Source: Icerya purchasi (Eukaryota; Arthropoda; Insecta; Hemiptera; Monophlebidae). From it: DNA of 64,000 bases. The translations under genes and the position numbers were made by a program. Shown one piece after another: positions 49,606 to 60,149 of the stretch (its first letter is position 1; the number at the start of each line of letters is the position of its first letter). Location of the stretch: the NCBI GenBank assembly GCA_039619475.1, contig CM077115.1:502593352-502657351 (forward strand). Reading direction: 5' to 3'. The notes below the pieces were generated by a model that was not told the origin of the DNA, made no database searches, and worked only from the letters and a program-made list of their open reading frames with translations.

Positions 49606-50808
49606 CAGTGGTTCTTAACCGGTGTGGTCCCTAGAAGCACTCAAAGTGGTCCGCGAAGCCACCCTAAAAATATTAAAGCTATAAAAGTAGTTAACTTCAT
49701 TAAAATAAGTGCACTTAATACTCGTCTCTTCAAACAATTGTACTCAGATATGAACTCTGAACATGAAACTCGACTTTTCCATAAGGAAGTGCGTCTGCTT
49801 TCCAAAGGAAATATGCTGTCGGGGTTGTAGGAACTGAAAGAGAAAGTACAAATATTATTAACTAGCAAGGAGAACAAAGAGTTGCTGGATCAGTTTTGCG
49901 AGTCCAAATTTCAAATATGTTTTGCTTGTTTGGTTGATTTTTTCGCGTAACTAAATGAATTGAACCTTCAACTGCAAGGGTCACGAAATTTGAAGTTGCA
50001 AGGCGCAAGCAATAAATATAGATATGAAGATGAAATTAGTGAATTTATTACTAAAATCGAGCTATGAATCGACAAGGTTGGAAGAAAAAAATTTTCTGCA
50101 TTCGATACGCTGAATCGAATTATTGAGAGGCAGCGGGCTCAGATTAAAGGAGAAATACGAAAGAACATGATACCTCATTTGAAAAATTTAAAAAGTGAAT
50201 TCTCAGTCGCTATTTTCCTGACTATTGTAAGGACAAAGGTGTTCGGAAAGTGATCAACGTTTCTGAGGTGTTTGATGAAATTCAAGAAGAAGTGATTGAA
50301 ATGCAACACAATAGTAACTTGAAAGATATATTCGTGACAGGAATTAATTTTGAAAATTTTTGGACCAAAAAGGCCATTTCTTTCTCGAAGATTCAATAAA
50401 TTGCTGTACGTTACCGAACTTTGTTATCATCGACATATCTATGCGAGCAGCGGTTCTCGGAGTTTTTGATAATTAAAGGCAAGCACTGAAATCGGTTCAA
50501 TGCCAGTGCCGACATGTGTTTGGCTTTGAGTAGCACTGAATGAAGGATTCAGAAGTTAGTAAAAAGTATGCAGACACAGAAATCGCATTAAAATAATATA
50601 CTTACCTCTGTAATGTAAAATTTTCGTAAAAAAATAATTAAAACACTGTTGGCTTTGAACAATTTTATGCGTGTCTTATTTATAAATAGATAGAACAACC
50701 CTTTATTTATTTACATTTACTGTATATTACCTCCAAACAGTTCGTGGTCCATGGCAGACGGAAATTTTGTCAAATGGTCCTTCATCACTTAAAGGTTAAG
50801 AACCACTG
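49606..50808 (+). mobile_element. hAT transposon relic with intact ends
   Basis: A 1203-bp element with 15-bp perfect terminal inverted repeats (CAGTGGTTCTTAACC) and an 8-bp target duplication. It encodes only part of a transposase. Complete autonomous hAT elements are much longer, so this is an internally deleted copy. It sits within the decayed LINE at 49106-50990 and is therefore younger than it. Confidence 0.92.
49660..50400 (+). pseudogene. hAT transposase C-terminal remnant (ZBED5/SCAND3-like)
   Basis: The + strand contains VNFIKISALNTRLFKQLYSD, then MNSEHETRLFHKEVRLLSKG, GNMLSGL (stop) ELKEKVQIL, LNELNLQLQGSRNLK and FSAFDTLNRIIERQRAQIKG. This ordered set (ALNxRLF, EHxxxLxHxEVRxLSxG, LNELNLxLQG) is characteristic of the hAT-derived transposases related to vertebrate ZBED5 and SCAND3-type proteins. 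The BED zinc finger and most of the catalytic core are missing. Several in-frame stops and shifts occur. The family name is from recall of conserved motifs. Confidence 0.72.
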
Positions 50809-50990
50809 ATCTAGGGGAAGAAGACGAATATCTTTATTTTCTTGACAATAACGAGTTAACTTCAAAACAGATTTGCCGACAAACCTCCTTACAAAACTTT
50901 CTTCTGCCACCAAGCCGATAAAACAGAATGCACTTCAAATAACGATGCACTACGACGTTTAATGACTAATAGAGTGTACCATCACCGGCT
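50809..50990 (+). mobile_element. Decayed LINE RT region, copy 2 (right part)
   Basis: Begins with the right target-duplication copy ATCTAGGG and continues the interrupted sequence (PSRGRRRISL-like codons). This resembles the GRKK/GRRR-I-x-W segment found downstream of LINE RT thumb domains. Fades near 50990. Confidence 0.5.
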
Positions 50991-50999
50991 AAATATAGA

Positions 51000-53040
51000 A
51001 GGATGAACGAGAATGAGATCCAGCGATTGGCCGCCGGTGACGCGGAAATTGAGAAAATTTTGACACGGCTAATTAACACAGATAAAAAAAAAAAAAAAAA
51101 AAAAAAAAACAGAAACCGAAAATAAAAAATAAAAAAATACAGGCATAAAGAAAAAGATGAAAGAAGGGATTATTATTTCTCCCGGTTCAGCAGAAAGAAA
51201 TAGCTGTTCTGTTTCAGTTGTTACACTTTTTAATTAAATCAGCGAGGGTCGGTGGCTGCGAAAAATAATAGTTGCGGGAAAATCGAGCCAGGATTTAGCT
51301 CCCGAAAAATATTATTCAAAGGCTTTTCCACTTTTTAAGTGCGCTAAATTAGCTTAAGCCGCGTTTAACCGTTGCTTCAACTTGAACCAGCATCTCCGCT
51401 TCGACCCCTCCCGACAACATTCTGTAGCCCCTTAGGCGCAACAAACACAGAAACTCCACCCGCTCTTCGTTTAATCAAAAATTATAATTACCGCGATTAC
51501 ACAGCGTAAATAATAATTACGTCAGATTTATTAATACGTCCTCTCGATATCGGCTAGTACTAGGCTTCATCTCGGCAAAGATTTATTGCGCCACCAAAAC
51601 AGCATTTCTTTCCTATTATAGTTTGGCGGTTTTTTTGGGGTGTTTTTTTCGGGGTTTTTTCCGATAAATTTTCACCTAAAATTTAAAATTGGATGAAACA
51701 CGACTATTTGTCTCTATTAGATGAGCGCAAAGCAGAAATTTTCGATAAAATCAGTGAGCTATGCGCAATTTTAAAGAAGACGGCATCAAGACATTTCGAC
51801 AACATCGTGTGTCACTCGAATACTTTGCGAACATCGAACGGGAGAACTCGCGTTATAAGGAAGGTCGAAATGATGCCAACTTGAAGGAACACTATGAAAT
51901 TATCGTTAAAAATTAAACCAGCGGTACTTACAACCGGTTGTTGGCAGATTCTGAATTCCAAAGATCGGAGTGACCGTTAAAGTCATACCTGATATTATAC
52001 AATCTCTGAAGTAATGTAGTTAGTTCGTAATAATTTCGGGAGGACACAAATTTTGTGTAACGCTTACTCGGAGATGAAAATCTCGCCGGTTAAAATATTA
52101 GCAACTGATGTATATATTTCTGCGTGTCCTTAATGTATTACATACTTTATAATAGTAATACTAAATGTTTGTTATTATTATTCGCGTCTATCACATCCAA
52201 AATCGACTAGCCCGAATAATAGCAAAAAGTATAAGTATTTTAAAATAGATGATACACTTAATATGTACCCAACTTTTTTTTTCCATACAAATATAATTTT
52301 CAAAATTCTCTATTAATACCGAATTTTAATCTTTAAATTTACATTTGTTCCGAATAATTTTTGCGGAGAATCACAAAAATTTACTCGTGAAAATTTTTAA
52401 ATATACACCTATATTAATCAGTATATCATCTTCATATCGCGGATGTAATATACGGAAAATCATGTAACATTTTTCTATCAGTCATATATGTACCGTTTCA
52501 TAGTCGAACAAAACTAATTCTTCAACAAGAATTATACAAAAGACTATCACCCCATCTGAGTGTAGGGTTTCCAATCGACCGGAAGAATATATAATTTTTT
52601 CATTTGACGTTCTGGAAGTGCTGTTTCTTTTTTCTGAATCCAATAATCTTATTTTATAGCGATAATGACGAGTCTTTTTCTTTAATTAAACTTTAAATAC
52701 CACCACTGTGACCGATAAACACTTGCGAATGAACAAAGAATCATTAAAATCGGTCTAAATAATCATAAGCTACGTGTGAACAAACATAATAAAATAATAA
52801 AAAATAACTCAGGCATCGCCTCGGTTTTTTGTGAAAATGTGTAAATGCGGTATTATTTTAATGAAATAAATAAATCGTATCATAATGATACATAATAGAC
52901 GAAAATGTTCCGAGAATGTACTAAATAGCGGACAGCAGTCTCACGTTAGAGAGTTATATTGTCTTACGAATTAACAGTTTTTTAATGGTCATTCCGTGGT
53001 TAGATAGAAATAAGTTGCTCTTTTTCGCTCGTACGAAGAG
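51000..53040. other. No recognisable gene; upstream flank of the neuropeptide exon
   Basis: Contains an A-run at 51084-51110. An unexplained short frame at 51693-51884 continues in another frame as SLEYFANIERENSRY. A non-coding first exon of the downstream gene could lie here, but nothing identifies it. Confidence 0.45.
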
Positions 53041-53074
53041 AGTAGTACACTAAAATATACGTTTAACCGACTTT

Positions 53075-53112
53075 TTCCTTTACATTCTTTTTTTTTTTAA
53101 TTTACGCAATAG
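53075..53112 (+). promoter_or_regulatory. Splice acceptor with polypyrimidine tract
   Basis: A T-rich tract (CTTTTTCC ... TTCTTTTTTTTTTT) is followed by TTTACGCAATAG, with AG at 53111-53112. It implies an upstream non-coding exon and places the exon start at 53113, 17 bp before the ATG. Confidence 0.6.
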
Positions 53113-53355
53113 GTATAGTAGAGTTGAAAATGAAACTGATAACAGCAACTGTCGGTTTATTTTTGGTATCATCGGCAATGGTATTACGGGTAGGCAGCAT
53201 GCCTCCGGCACAGTGTGATCCGGAGTTAATAGAAGATGCGCCTTATCAATTAAGGAAAGTGTGCGCTGCTCTATCAACCATATACGAATTATCGAATGCA
53301 ATGGAGTCTTACATCGAAGAAAAGTCCCCGAGGAATATCCCGCATTTACCTGCCT
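53113..53355 (+). CDS. Ms: Myosuppressin (FLRFamide neuropeptide) precursor, first coding exon, partial
   Basis: Start ATG at 53130; a TTG six bases upstream lies in frame but is not a plausible start. The first about 23 residues (MKLITATVGLFLVSSAMVLR) are a hydrophobic signal peptide for secretion. The propeptide follows: MPPAQCDPELIEDAPYQLRK, then VCAALSTIYELSNAMESYIE, then EKSPRN. The pattern C-x(8-14)-P-x2-(I/L)RKVC-x-AL, followed by a helix ending AMExYxxxK, is the conserved spacer region of insect myosuppressin precursors. For comparison, the Drosophila form reads PPHIRKVCQAL. Exon phase: 75 full codons plus one base, ending at a GTAAGT donor (53356-53361). The mature peptide (family consensus [15 protein letters not shown]) lies on a later exon not visible here. 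It normally inhibits visceral muscle. Other secreted peptides are possible but fit less well. Confidence 0.8.
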
Positions 53356-53361
53356 GTAAGT
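53356..53361 (+). promoter_or_regulatory. Splice donor GTAAGT
   Basis: Consensus 5' splice site at the end of the conserved coding region. Reading through it gives sequence (KYTSVYTFTTFSLSPTVSLL) that no longer resembles a neuropeptide precursor. The intron is phase 1. Confidence 0.75.
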
Positions 53362-54130
53362 ATACATCCGTCTATACCTTTACCACATTTTCACTCTCAC
53401 CCACCGTTAGCCTCCTTTATTACTACTCGAGCTGTGTAATTAATAACCCATCTGTCAGGCAACTACTGCTCCACGTACACGGCGGTCATACGCTTTGAAA
53501 CGGGTTTTTTCTTTTTAATCACTGTAAATTGATTAAAATAGAATTACAAAGGTTAATTTTATATTAAAAGTTACACCGTCATCATCATCGCGCATGATGA
53601 TCTCGCTAGGAAAGTAACTGCCGGTATAATTTTACTGATAAAACATAAATACCTATTGCGAAAAAAGAAATCTCTTACTATATGAAACATAAATTATTGA
53701 CAATTTACAGTTTCAACGTTTTCGATACTTTTTTTTTTCGGTACGGTTGACATTTTTCTCGAAATTATCAACACGAAAAATTCACTTCTCCAAATTAATA
53801 TACTTTCTCTTATGTTTTACCGAAAAATGTAAAAGTTTTCTTTGCGACCTTTGTTCGAGATAAAATATCGCACCTGCCCGCGCTACAAGGCCTCTAAGAA
53901 GCCGTACATGGACGGGTAAACAAATTATTTTGTAAAATTTAAATATTAAAATTACGGAAGTCACTGAATTGTAACGAAACTAAATTTCAATACATATATA
54001 ATAACGTGTGTGGATCACGTTTCCAAAAAATATCCGGCACGTAAAATATAGAAAATGAACCAAAAATACATAATTAAGTAAAATAATACATATACCGGTG
54101 TATTATTTTTCTCCTTTTTTTTTTATGGGT
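53362..54130. other. Start of putative intron; nothing recognised
   Basis: No FLRF-encoding exon or mobile-element motif seen. Confidence 0.5.
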
Positions 54131-54134
54131 TTGT

Positions 54135-54500
54135 CAACATTTTTTATTCTTTATTCTTTATTATTATTAATTATTATTGCTATACAACCCACCTATGCGC
54201 TTATATAGCGCGAATAGTGAAATTAAAAAAATGAAAATTACAGTAAATCAACATATCGCAGACATATGAAACAAAAAGGAATAGAAAAAAGGTAAAATAA
54301 ATAAAAGGAAAATTAACTAAATACAAGTAATAAAAATAAAAGTGATGTACATATAATAGATTGAATTAAAGCAAAATAAAAAGTTGTTTGTATAAATATG
54401 TGGAAAACAGGAGAAAAAATAAATAAACGAATAGTTAAATAAGATAGCATGCAAGGCAAGTATATGCGTAATTTGAATTAAATAAAAATAAAGCTATTGT
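54135..54500. repeat. Dispersed repeat with GCGC-palindrome core
   Basis: CCCACCTATGCGCTTATATA at 54188-54207, followed by GCGCGAATAG, resembles CCCATCTATGCGCATATGTG at 55134-55153, followed by GCGCGAGCGATGG. Both follow (ATT)n-like stretches and precede A-rich sequence. Two copies of one repeat of unknown class are likely. Confidence 0.5.
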
Positions 54501-54854
54501 AAAAACTAACAAAACTGAATCTATTCGAAAATTAAATCTACAGATTAAGCATAAAAATTATATATATATATATATAACCTTTCACCAACCCTGCTCATAT
54601 ATTCTTACAAAATTTCAGCTCTGACATGTACAGCAGCTGTAATAACCGGAGTGAAATAAAAATATAAAACTAAATGAATAAAATGTAAAAATATAAGTGA
54701 AATAGAGAAAAATATAAATGAAATAAAGAACTAAATAAAATAAAACTATAAATAAAATAAATATAAAATATATAATTATAAGATCTATAAATATAATGTA
54801 ACCCATTAAGTAGTACTTATTGAAGTTGGTACTTAAATAATAGCACATTAAATT

Positions 54855-55383
54855 TATTAATATTTATATTAAATAATGCATTCTCATTTAAAAAGGCACC
54901 TAACTAAAACGTCATTTGAAAACATGTACTAAAATAGCCTACAATCACCCATTTAACCCCCAACATGTTTTGAAGAAGCAGTCTTTCAACTTTCAAAACA
55001 TCCCGGCAAATATATTTGACTGAGAAAGTTCCATTCGACATCTTTTAAAATTAATAGTAATAATAATATTAATAATACTACTACTAATAATCAAATCAAA
55101 TCTCTTTATTACTATTATTATTGATTACAATGCCCATCTATGCGCATATGTGCGCGAGCGATGGAATTTTATTTAGATAATAAAAATTTCTCAAAAAACA
55201 AATAAAAATATAAAAGAAAGAAAAATAATGCGAACATAAGTACATACGGGAACCTCGGTATCTAAATATGATTATAGAAAAAATAAATTAAAGTTAAATA
55301 AATAAAAAATATTATGCAAAGAATGAACGTAATAGATGCGGTAAACGGGCTTAATGGAATTGAAACATAGTGTCTATAAGGAC

Positions 55384-55417
<34 letters not shown>

Positions 55418-55947
55418 CAGTAACAATAATGATCATGCAGGTGGCATAGACATATTTACTAATAATGGTTATCATAATAGTTACTATCAACCGAATCAGG
55501 TATAAACTATTATGATACCCATTATTAGTAAATATGTCTATGCCACCTGCATGACCATTATTGTTACTGTTTTAGTATTATTATTATTATTCAATTACGT
55601 ATCGTTTTACTGTATCCATTATTAGCGCTTTTGAGCGCATTTGTGGAATTCAATGATAATAATAATAAATAAATTGAATTGAATTGAAAAATTGAAATTG
55701 AATTATTATTATTGTTATTTTGAGTATTATTAATATTATTATTACTATTAATTTTAAAAGATGTCGAGTGGAACTTTCTCAGTCAAATATATTTGCCGGG
55801 ATGTTTTGAAAGTTGAGAGACTGCTTCTCCAAAACATGTTGTGGGTTACATGGGTGATTGTAGGCTATTTTAGTACATGTTTTCAAATGACGTTTTAGTT
55901 AGGTGTCTTTGTAAATGAGAATGTATTACTTAATATAAATATTAATA
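54855..55947. mobile_element. Nested inverted-repeat (foldback-like) element
   Basis: The outer arms 54855-55082 and 55722-55947 are near-complete reverse complements; for example GACATCTTTTAAAATTAATA on the left matches TATTAATTTTAAAAGATGTC on the right. Inside, a second inverted repeat has arms at about 55400-55484 and 55503-55590 (GCAGGTGGCATAGACATATT and its complement) around a loop of under 20 nt. (AAT)n microsatellites sit at several arm boundaries. No coding capacity. Foldback transposon, hairpin-forming MITE, or a duplication-derived palindrome are all possible. Confidence 0.82.
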
Positions 55948-56470
55948 GGCACAAGAGCAGGGAAAAAGAGGGGAGGGAGACTCCGATCGTTACTCGGTCA
56001 GAGATAGCCGTCAAAAAAGAATCAAGAGCTTGGATAACACAAGAAGAAGAAAGGGACAGAATGAACGGAGCACTATATGATGAAATGGGAATAGCGTTTG
56101 AGAAGTGAGAGGAATAAAAAAAGATGTTTGTTCAGTTTGAAGTGGCGAACAATCAAAAACATTATGTGATCGGGACTACAAAGGAAGTAGCTATTAGAGG
56201 GGTACGCACAATGGACAATAAGAAGACGGCACGAAAGAAAAACCGTAAAACGAAGAAAGAAGTAAACCGTGTGCCCAAAGCGCAGGCAGAAAATCGTAGA
56301 GAGATTAGAGCGATGCATAGAAGAAAAGTCAAGAAACCAGAGGAAGCAAGCGCGGAAGGGATAGTTGAATAGACAAAAAAAAGGGAATGAAGAGGCGTAA
56401 GAGTTAAACTAAAGTTTGGAATAAGCATCTGTGGACGGAAGGGTAACATAGTGGAGGACGAGAAAACGGA
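55943..56470 (+). other. Unexplained purine-rich open frames
   Basis: One frame is open from about 55948 to 56108 (EIAVKKESRAWITQEEERDR ... MNGALYDEMGIAFEK). A second, 56124-56372, is Lys/Arg/Glu-rich (KTARKKNRKTKKEVNRVPKA). The charged, coil-like composition is unlike surrounding A+T-rich DNA. It may be the remnant of a mobile-element or host gene, but I do not recognise it. Confidence 0.35.
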
Positions 56471-56549
56471 AAGAACCCTATCAGAAAAGAAAGAGATAAA
56501 TCAGCGAATCAGACTAACATATTTTCCTCGATTATGACCAGAAATCCAA

Positions 56550-56619
56550 AAGATATCAGTAACAAGATATCAGTAACAAGATATCAGTAACAAGATATCA
56601 GTAACAAGATATCAGTAAC
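56550..56619 (+). repeat. 14-bp tandem repeat, five copies
   Basis: AAGATATCAGTAAC is repeated five times without mismatch, then decays (AAGAAATCG). Confidence 0.92.
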
Positions 56620-56639
56620 AAGAAATCGTAAATAAAGAA

Positions 56640-58440
56640 GCGGCAAATAAGAAGGATAAGAGTCGGTTCAATATGATGGAAGAGGAGGGGCGATAGCCTG
56701 GAGCACGCTTTGAGCATCCGACACGAGATAAGGATATTGCGAGAAATAAATGAGAATGTGATTAAAAAAAGAGTAATATCATACAGTACAAGTGCTGGAA
56801 GAAAATTAAAAATGATAAGCGAAGATTCGTTTCAATATTAAGAAGAAAAACCTAAAATTTACCAATGACATCGATAACGGCAGTCACCGAAAGCCCAGCA
56901 ATGTTGTTAAGTAAAGAGAAAAGTACCTGCGAGAATAACGATCAACGCGTGCACAAAATAATTTTTATGAATTTTAAAAATAATGAATAAAAAATAACAA
57001 TTAAATTGAATGTGTTCGATGAAAATTACCTGGAAAAAAAAGTAAACGTCAAAATTCTTAGAAATTTAAACGCTTGATAATTTTAAAACAGAATGGCTAC
57101 TTTTTTTTTTTCAAACTAAATTTCCCTAACTCCTCCACGGAAATCTAGCCGTTTATCCTGATCATCTGAAGAGGAAAAAATTCCTATGGAAAAAAAAAAT
57201 CGTATAAAATAAACTTCTGTTTACACAACTGATCCCACACTAATCAAAAAGGAGAACCGCCGCTTTCTGTTTATCAAACTTGCATTAATTTAATGCTATT
57301 CAAAGGCGTGTTTATTTTTAAATTTTGCTTCATCCGAAGCTTCTTAAGGAAAATTATAAGCGCCCCGTGGAAACATTTTACTATCATGTTGAAAGTGGCC
57401 ACAATGGTGGGCCAAAAAAAAAAGAATAATAATAATAGTGCGCGTACTTCACGATTCGGATATTTTTTTACGTACCGAAATCTGACTGCTCTCATATATT
57501 CTGTTCAACCGGAATTCATATTATCTCTTGCTGTCTCTCTTGCGTTCACGTTACAGCTATTATTAGCAAATCGGCGAGATCGTCTTAATTTCACTTCTAC
57601 ACATATTTAGTTTAAGTTTTTTTGAATATTCGCTTATTTTTGTTTCTTTTTAATGTTCTCCTCCTGATATTTCGAATTCTGCCAATTTTATCGTTTTCCT
57701 TGCAGAATTTCGTTTAAAAATGAAATGCATTCGACCACGTTCGTTTTTTTTTTATGCGGTAATGCAGAAATTTAGTTTTCTTTTCAGAGCTACATATTAT
57801 CTCGTTCTCAACAGTAAATCTGATCGTCGTCTTTCGCTAGGCATAATGATCTCGTTGAGTTGTCGAAAGATGCTTCAGCAAGACAAGCTGATTTCACATG
57901 CTGGTCACACATCGAAAAGTGTCGTAAATACCGGCATATTTTACTTCATTTAAAAAAGCTACACACAGCTCATTCTGAAATTTATATAATTTAAAGTTTT
58001 GCCGCTCCAACTCCATCACACTTCTGTCTGAAGGAGGAGCAATTTACGCTGACTATCCATTTTTTCACGCGATATTTTAAACCATTTTGACCGAATTAGA
58101 GACCACTTTTAATTCACCATCTTTTAGCTCCGTCCAAAACTTTCTTTGAATTTTTTTTTTTTATCGTTTCGGCGCAAAATACATATAATAAACATCCTGA
58201 TGCGACATTTTTAGTTTTCGACATAGTACCCTTTATTTTTCCGACCACTGCTATGCTCCCATTTCTACAGACACGTCAATACATTTATTACAAGTTAATC
58301 CTGTAACAATCTATGTCGCTCCTCTCCGGTTACGATAATCTCACGAGATATACCAAGGAACAATCTTCAATAAACAGACATCTCGAAAATACAATAATTC
58401 TAACAACATCTGTACTTCCAGCAAGTTTGCAAACATTTCG
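56640..58440. other. Putative intron; nothing recognised
   Basis: No recognisable coding motif or element boundary. A chance peptide resembling an RFamide at 57727-57762 is discussed under rejected items. Confidence 0.45.
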
Positions 58441-58454
58441 CTTGCGTCTATTAA

Positions 58455-58890
58455 TTTACTTTCGTTCGTGGTTTCTTTTGTATCCCTCTCTTCGAAGTTC
58501 TGATGTTGTTTCCATTGTTCGTATGCGTTTTGGACATTCTCTACTGCCTTCCCTTTCATATTTCGCCTTTCCCTAATTTCCTCCCCACACTGTCCTCTCT
58601 ATCATGATGATGCCGTTATTTGCGACGCCGATCATGTGTTCTTCCAGTGTTCATCTCTTACTGTGGAGCGTTCTGCTTTCTATTCCTGTTTGTTGAGATT
58701 TGGGCTTCCCACTGCTTATTGTACGCCTCTTATATCCCGTCTTTTTCTTTCCAAATTAATTATTCCTGCTATTTGTTCCTTTTTATCAAAGATTTGTGAT
58801 CGGATTATTAAAATATAACCGACTTCTTTCCTTTCTATTTTTGTTTCTGGGTGAAGGTCCTTGGTTGACGAGTCCAAGAGGGAAAAAAGA
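58455..58890 (+). mobile_element. LINE family A 3' end
   Basis: The + strand encodes YPSLRRSSDVVSIVRMRFGH-like codons, a Cys/His cluster with CDADHVFFQCSSLTVERSAF, then LLRFGLPTAYCTPLI and the terminus ICDRIIKI, ending at 58819. The 3' UTR (TTTGTTTCTGGGTGAAGGTC) matches other copies, and a short A-rich end follows near 58880. Frameshifts occur around 58560-58630. Confidence 0.83.
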
Positions 58891-59269
58891 AACTTTCGAC
58901 GTGATCACTGAAGTTCTATGAATCCGGTCAGACACAGCGAACAATGCACTGCTACAACTTTGTTTGCTACTTCTACCCCCCCCCCGCCGTAAGGAGCCAC
59001 TGTTTTTAACGCGCACACAGTTTTATAAATTCTCCGGTTACTGTATATGGGTTTTCAGATCAAACAATCTTACAGCTCTTAAGAATAAATCCAAAATATG
59101 TTTAAGATTTGTTCTATTTTATTTTTTTCTCGAAAATCGTAACATTTGATGTTCGCTTGCCTCTCAGTGTATGTATCAATTAGTATAATGCACCGTATCT
59201 GCATCCTGTGTAAATAAATTAACCGCCTTTAATAGGATTATAAAGTTAAAGACTTGCAGAATCTGTTGC

Positions 59270-60108
59270 CATTCTACAAGCCATTATTTATATTTCCTCT
59301 TCGGCAAGTTCTTCCAAATTCCTTATTGTTTCTGATTCTTTAAGTGTTCTTCTAGCGCTTTCTCCATCTTCCCTTTCTCCTTCCACTGATGCTATTATCC
59401 TTTCTATTCGTTCTCTTCTTCATGATCTATCCTCATCGACGTGTACCCAGATTGACTTTCTTTGGATTCCAGGACATGCAGGCATTGATGGAAATGTAGC
59501 CGTCGACCTCCTTGCTAAAGCTGCTGTTTCCAATGGGAATTTTATTAGTAGGGTTCCAGCACACAATATTCTTCTTCCAACTAAATCCTGCCATCTTAGG
59601 CATTCTGTTTATGTATCTCTTTTCGCTAATCCTAATTCCTTTTATCTCTTGATTAACTCTGTATTCATTCTTCTCGTCCTTGGTTCTATGAGTTTCCCAG
59701 TTTGCGTCGGTCCATAATTACTAAATTATCTCGCCTCCGTTTCTCGCATAGTCTCCTTCCTTCTTCACTAAATCGCTTTTCTTTGGCTGCATCTCATAAT
59801 TATCCATTGGATCCTGAAGGTTCCCGGTATGTTTGTGATGCGAATCACGTGCTCTTCGAGTGCTCCGGTTTATCTCGCGAGCGTGAGTTACTTTATTGTC
59901 ATCTTTTAAAGCTTGGTCTTCCTGCTCCTTTCAACGCCTCTTATGTTCTTTCTCTACCTACTATCTCTGTTGTTCCTGTCCTAGGGGTGTTCCTTGATTC
60001 CATTGTCGACAGAATTAAAATATAATTTCTAGTCTATTCCATGTATCTATTCCTTTTTGCTGGGCTAATGCTCTTTGCTAGCAAACCCAAGGGGGGGTAA
60101 AAAAAAAA
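59270..60108 (+). mobile_element. LINE family B: RNase H plus C-terminus
   Basis: The RNase H Asp block is degraded near 59320 (VSDSLSVLLAL-like). TQIDFLWIPGHAGIDGNVAV, then DLLAKAAVSNG is the final RNase H block at about 59450-59540. The C-terminus, 59702-60025, reads SIITKLSRLRFSHSLLPSSL, YPLDPEGSRYVCDANHVLFE, CSGLSRERELLYCHLLKLGL and IVDRIKI. In the Cys/His cluster the first Cys of family A is replaced by Tyr. The 3' UTR ends with an A-run at about 60100-60110. It defines family B. Confidence 0.85.
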
Positions 60109-60149
60109 AAGTCAAAGACTTATCCATACAGAAACTGAAAGTATACCTT

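Noticed and set aside
54005..54035. Frame containing VDHV, reminiscent of the myosuppressin core
   Set aside because: Followed by SKKYP rather than FLRFG; no dibasic cleavage sites and no acceptor site. A chance four-residue match.
56550..56619. CRISPR-like short repeats
   Set aside because: Units are directly adjacent with no spacers, in an insect-like genome. A simple tandem repeat.
57727..57762. Frame reading FDHVRFFFMR, superficially like an RFamide
   Set aside because: It ends in a stop with no Gly amidation donor or dibasic site, and the Phe run comes from a T homopolymer.
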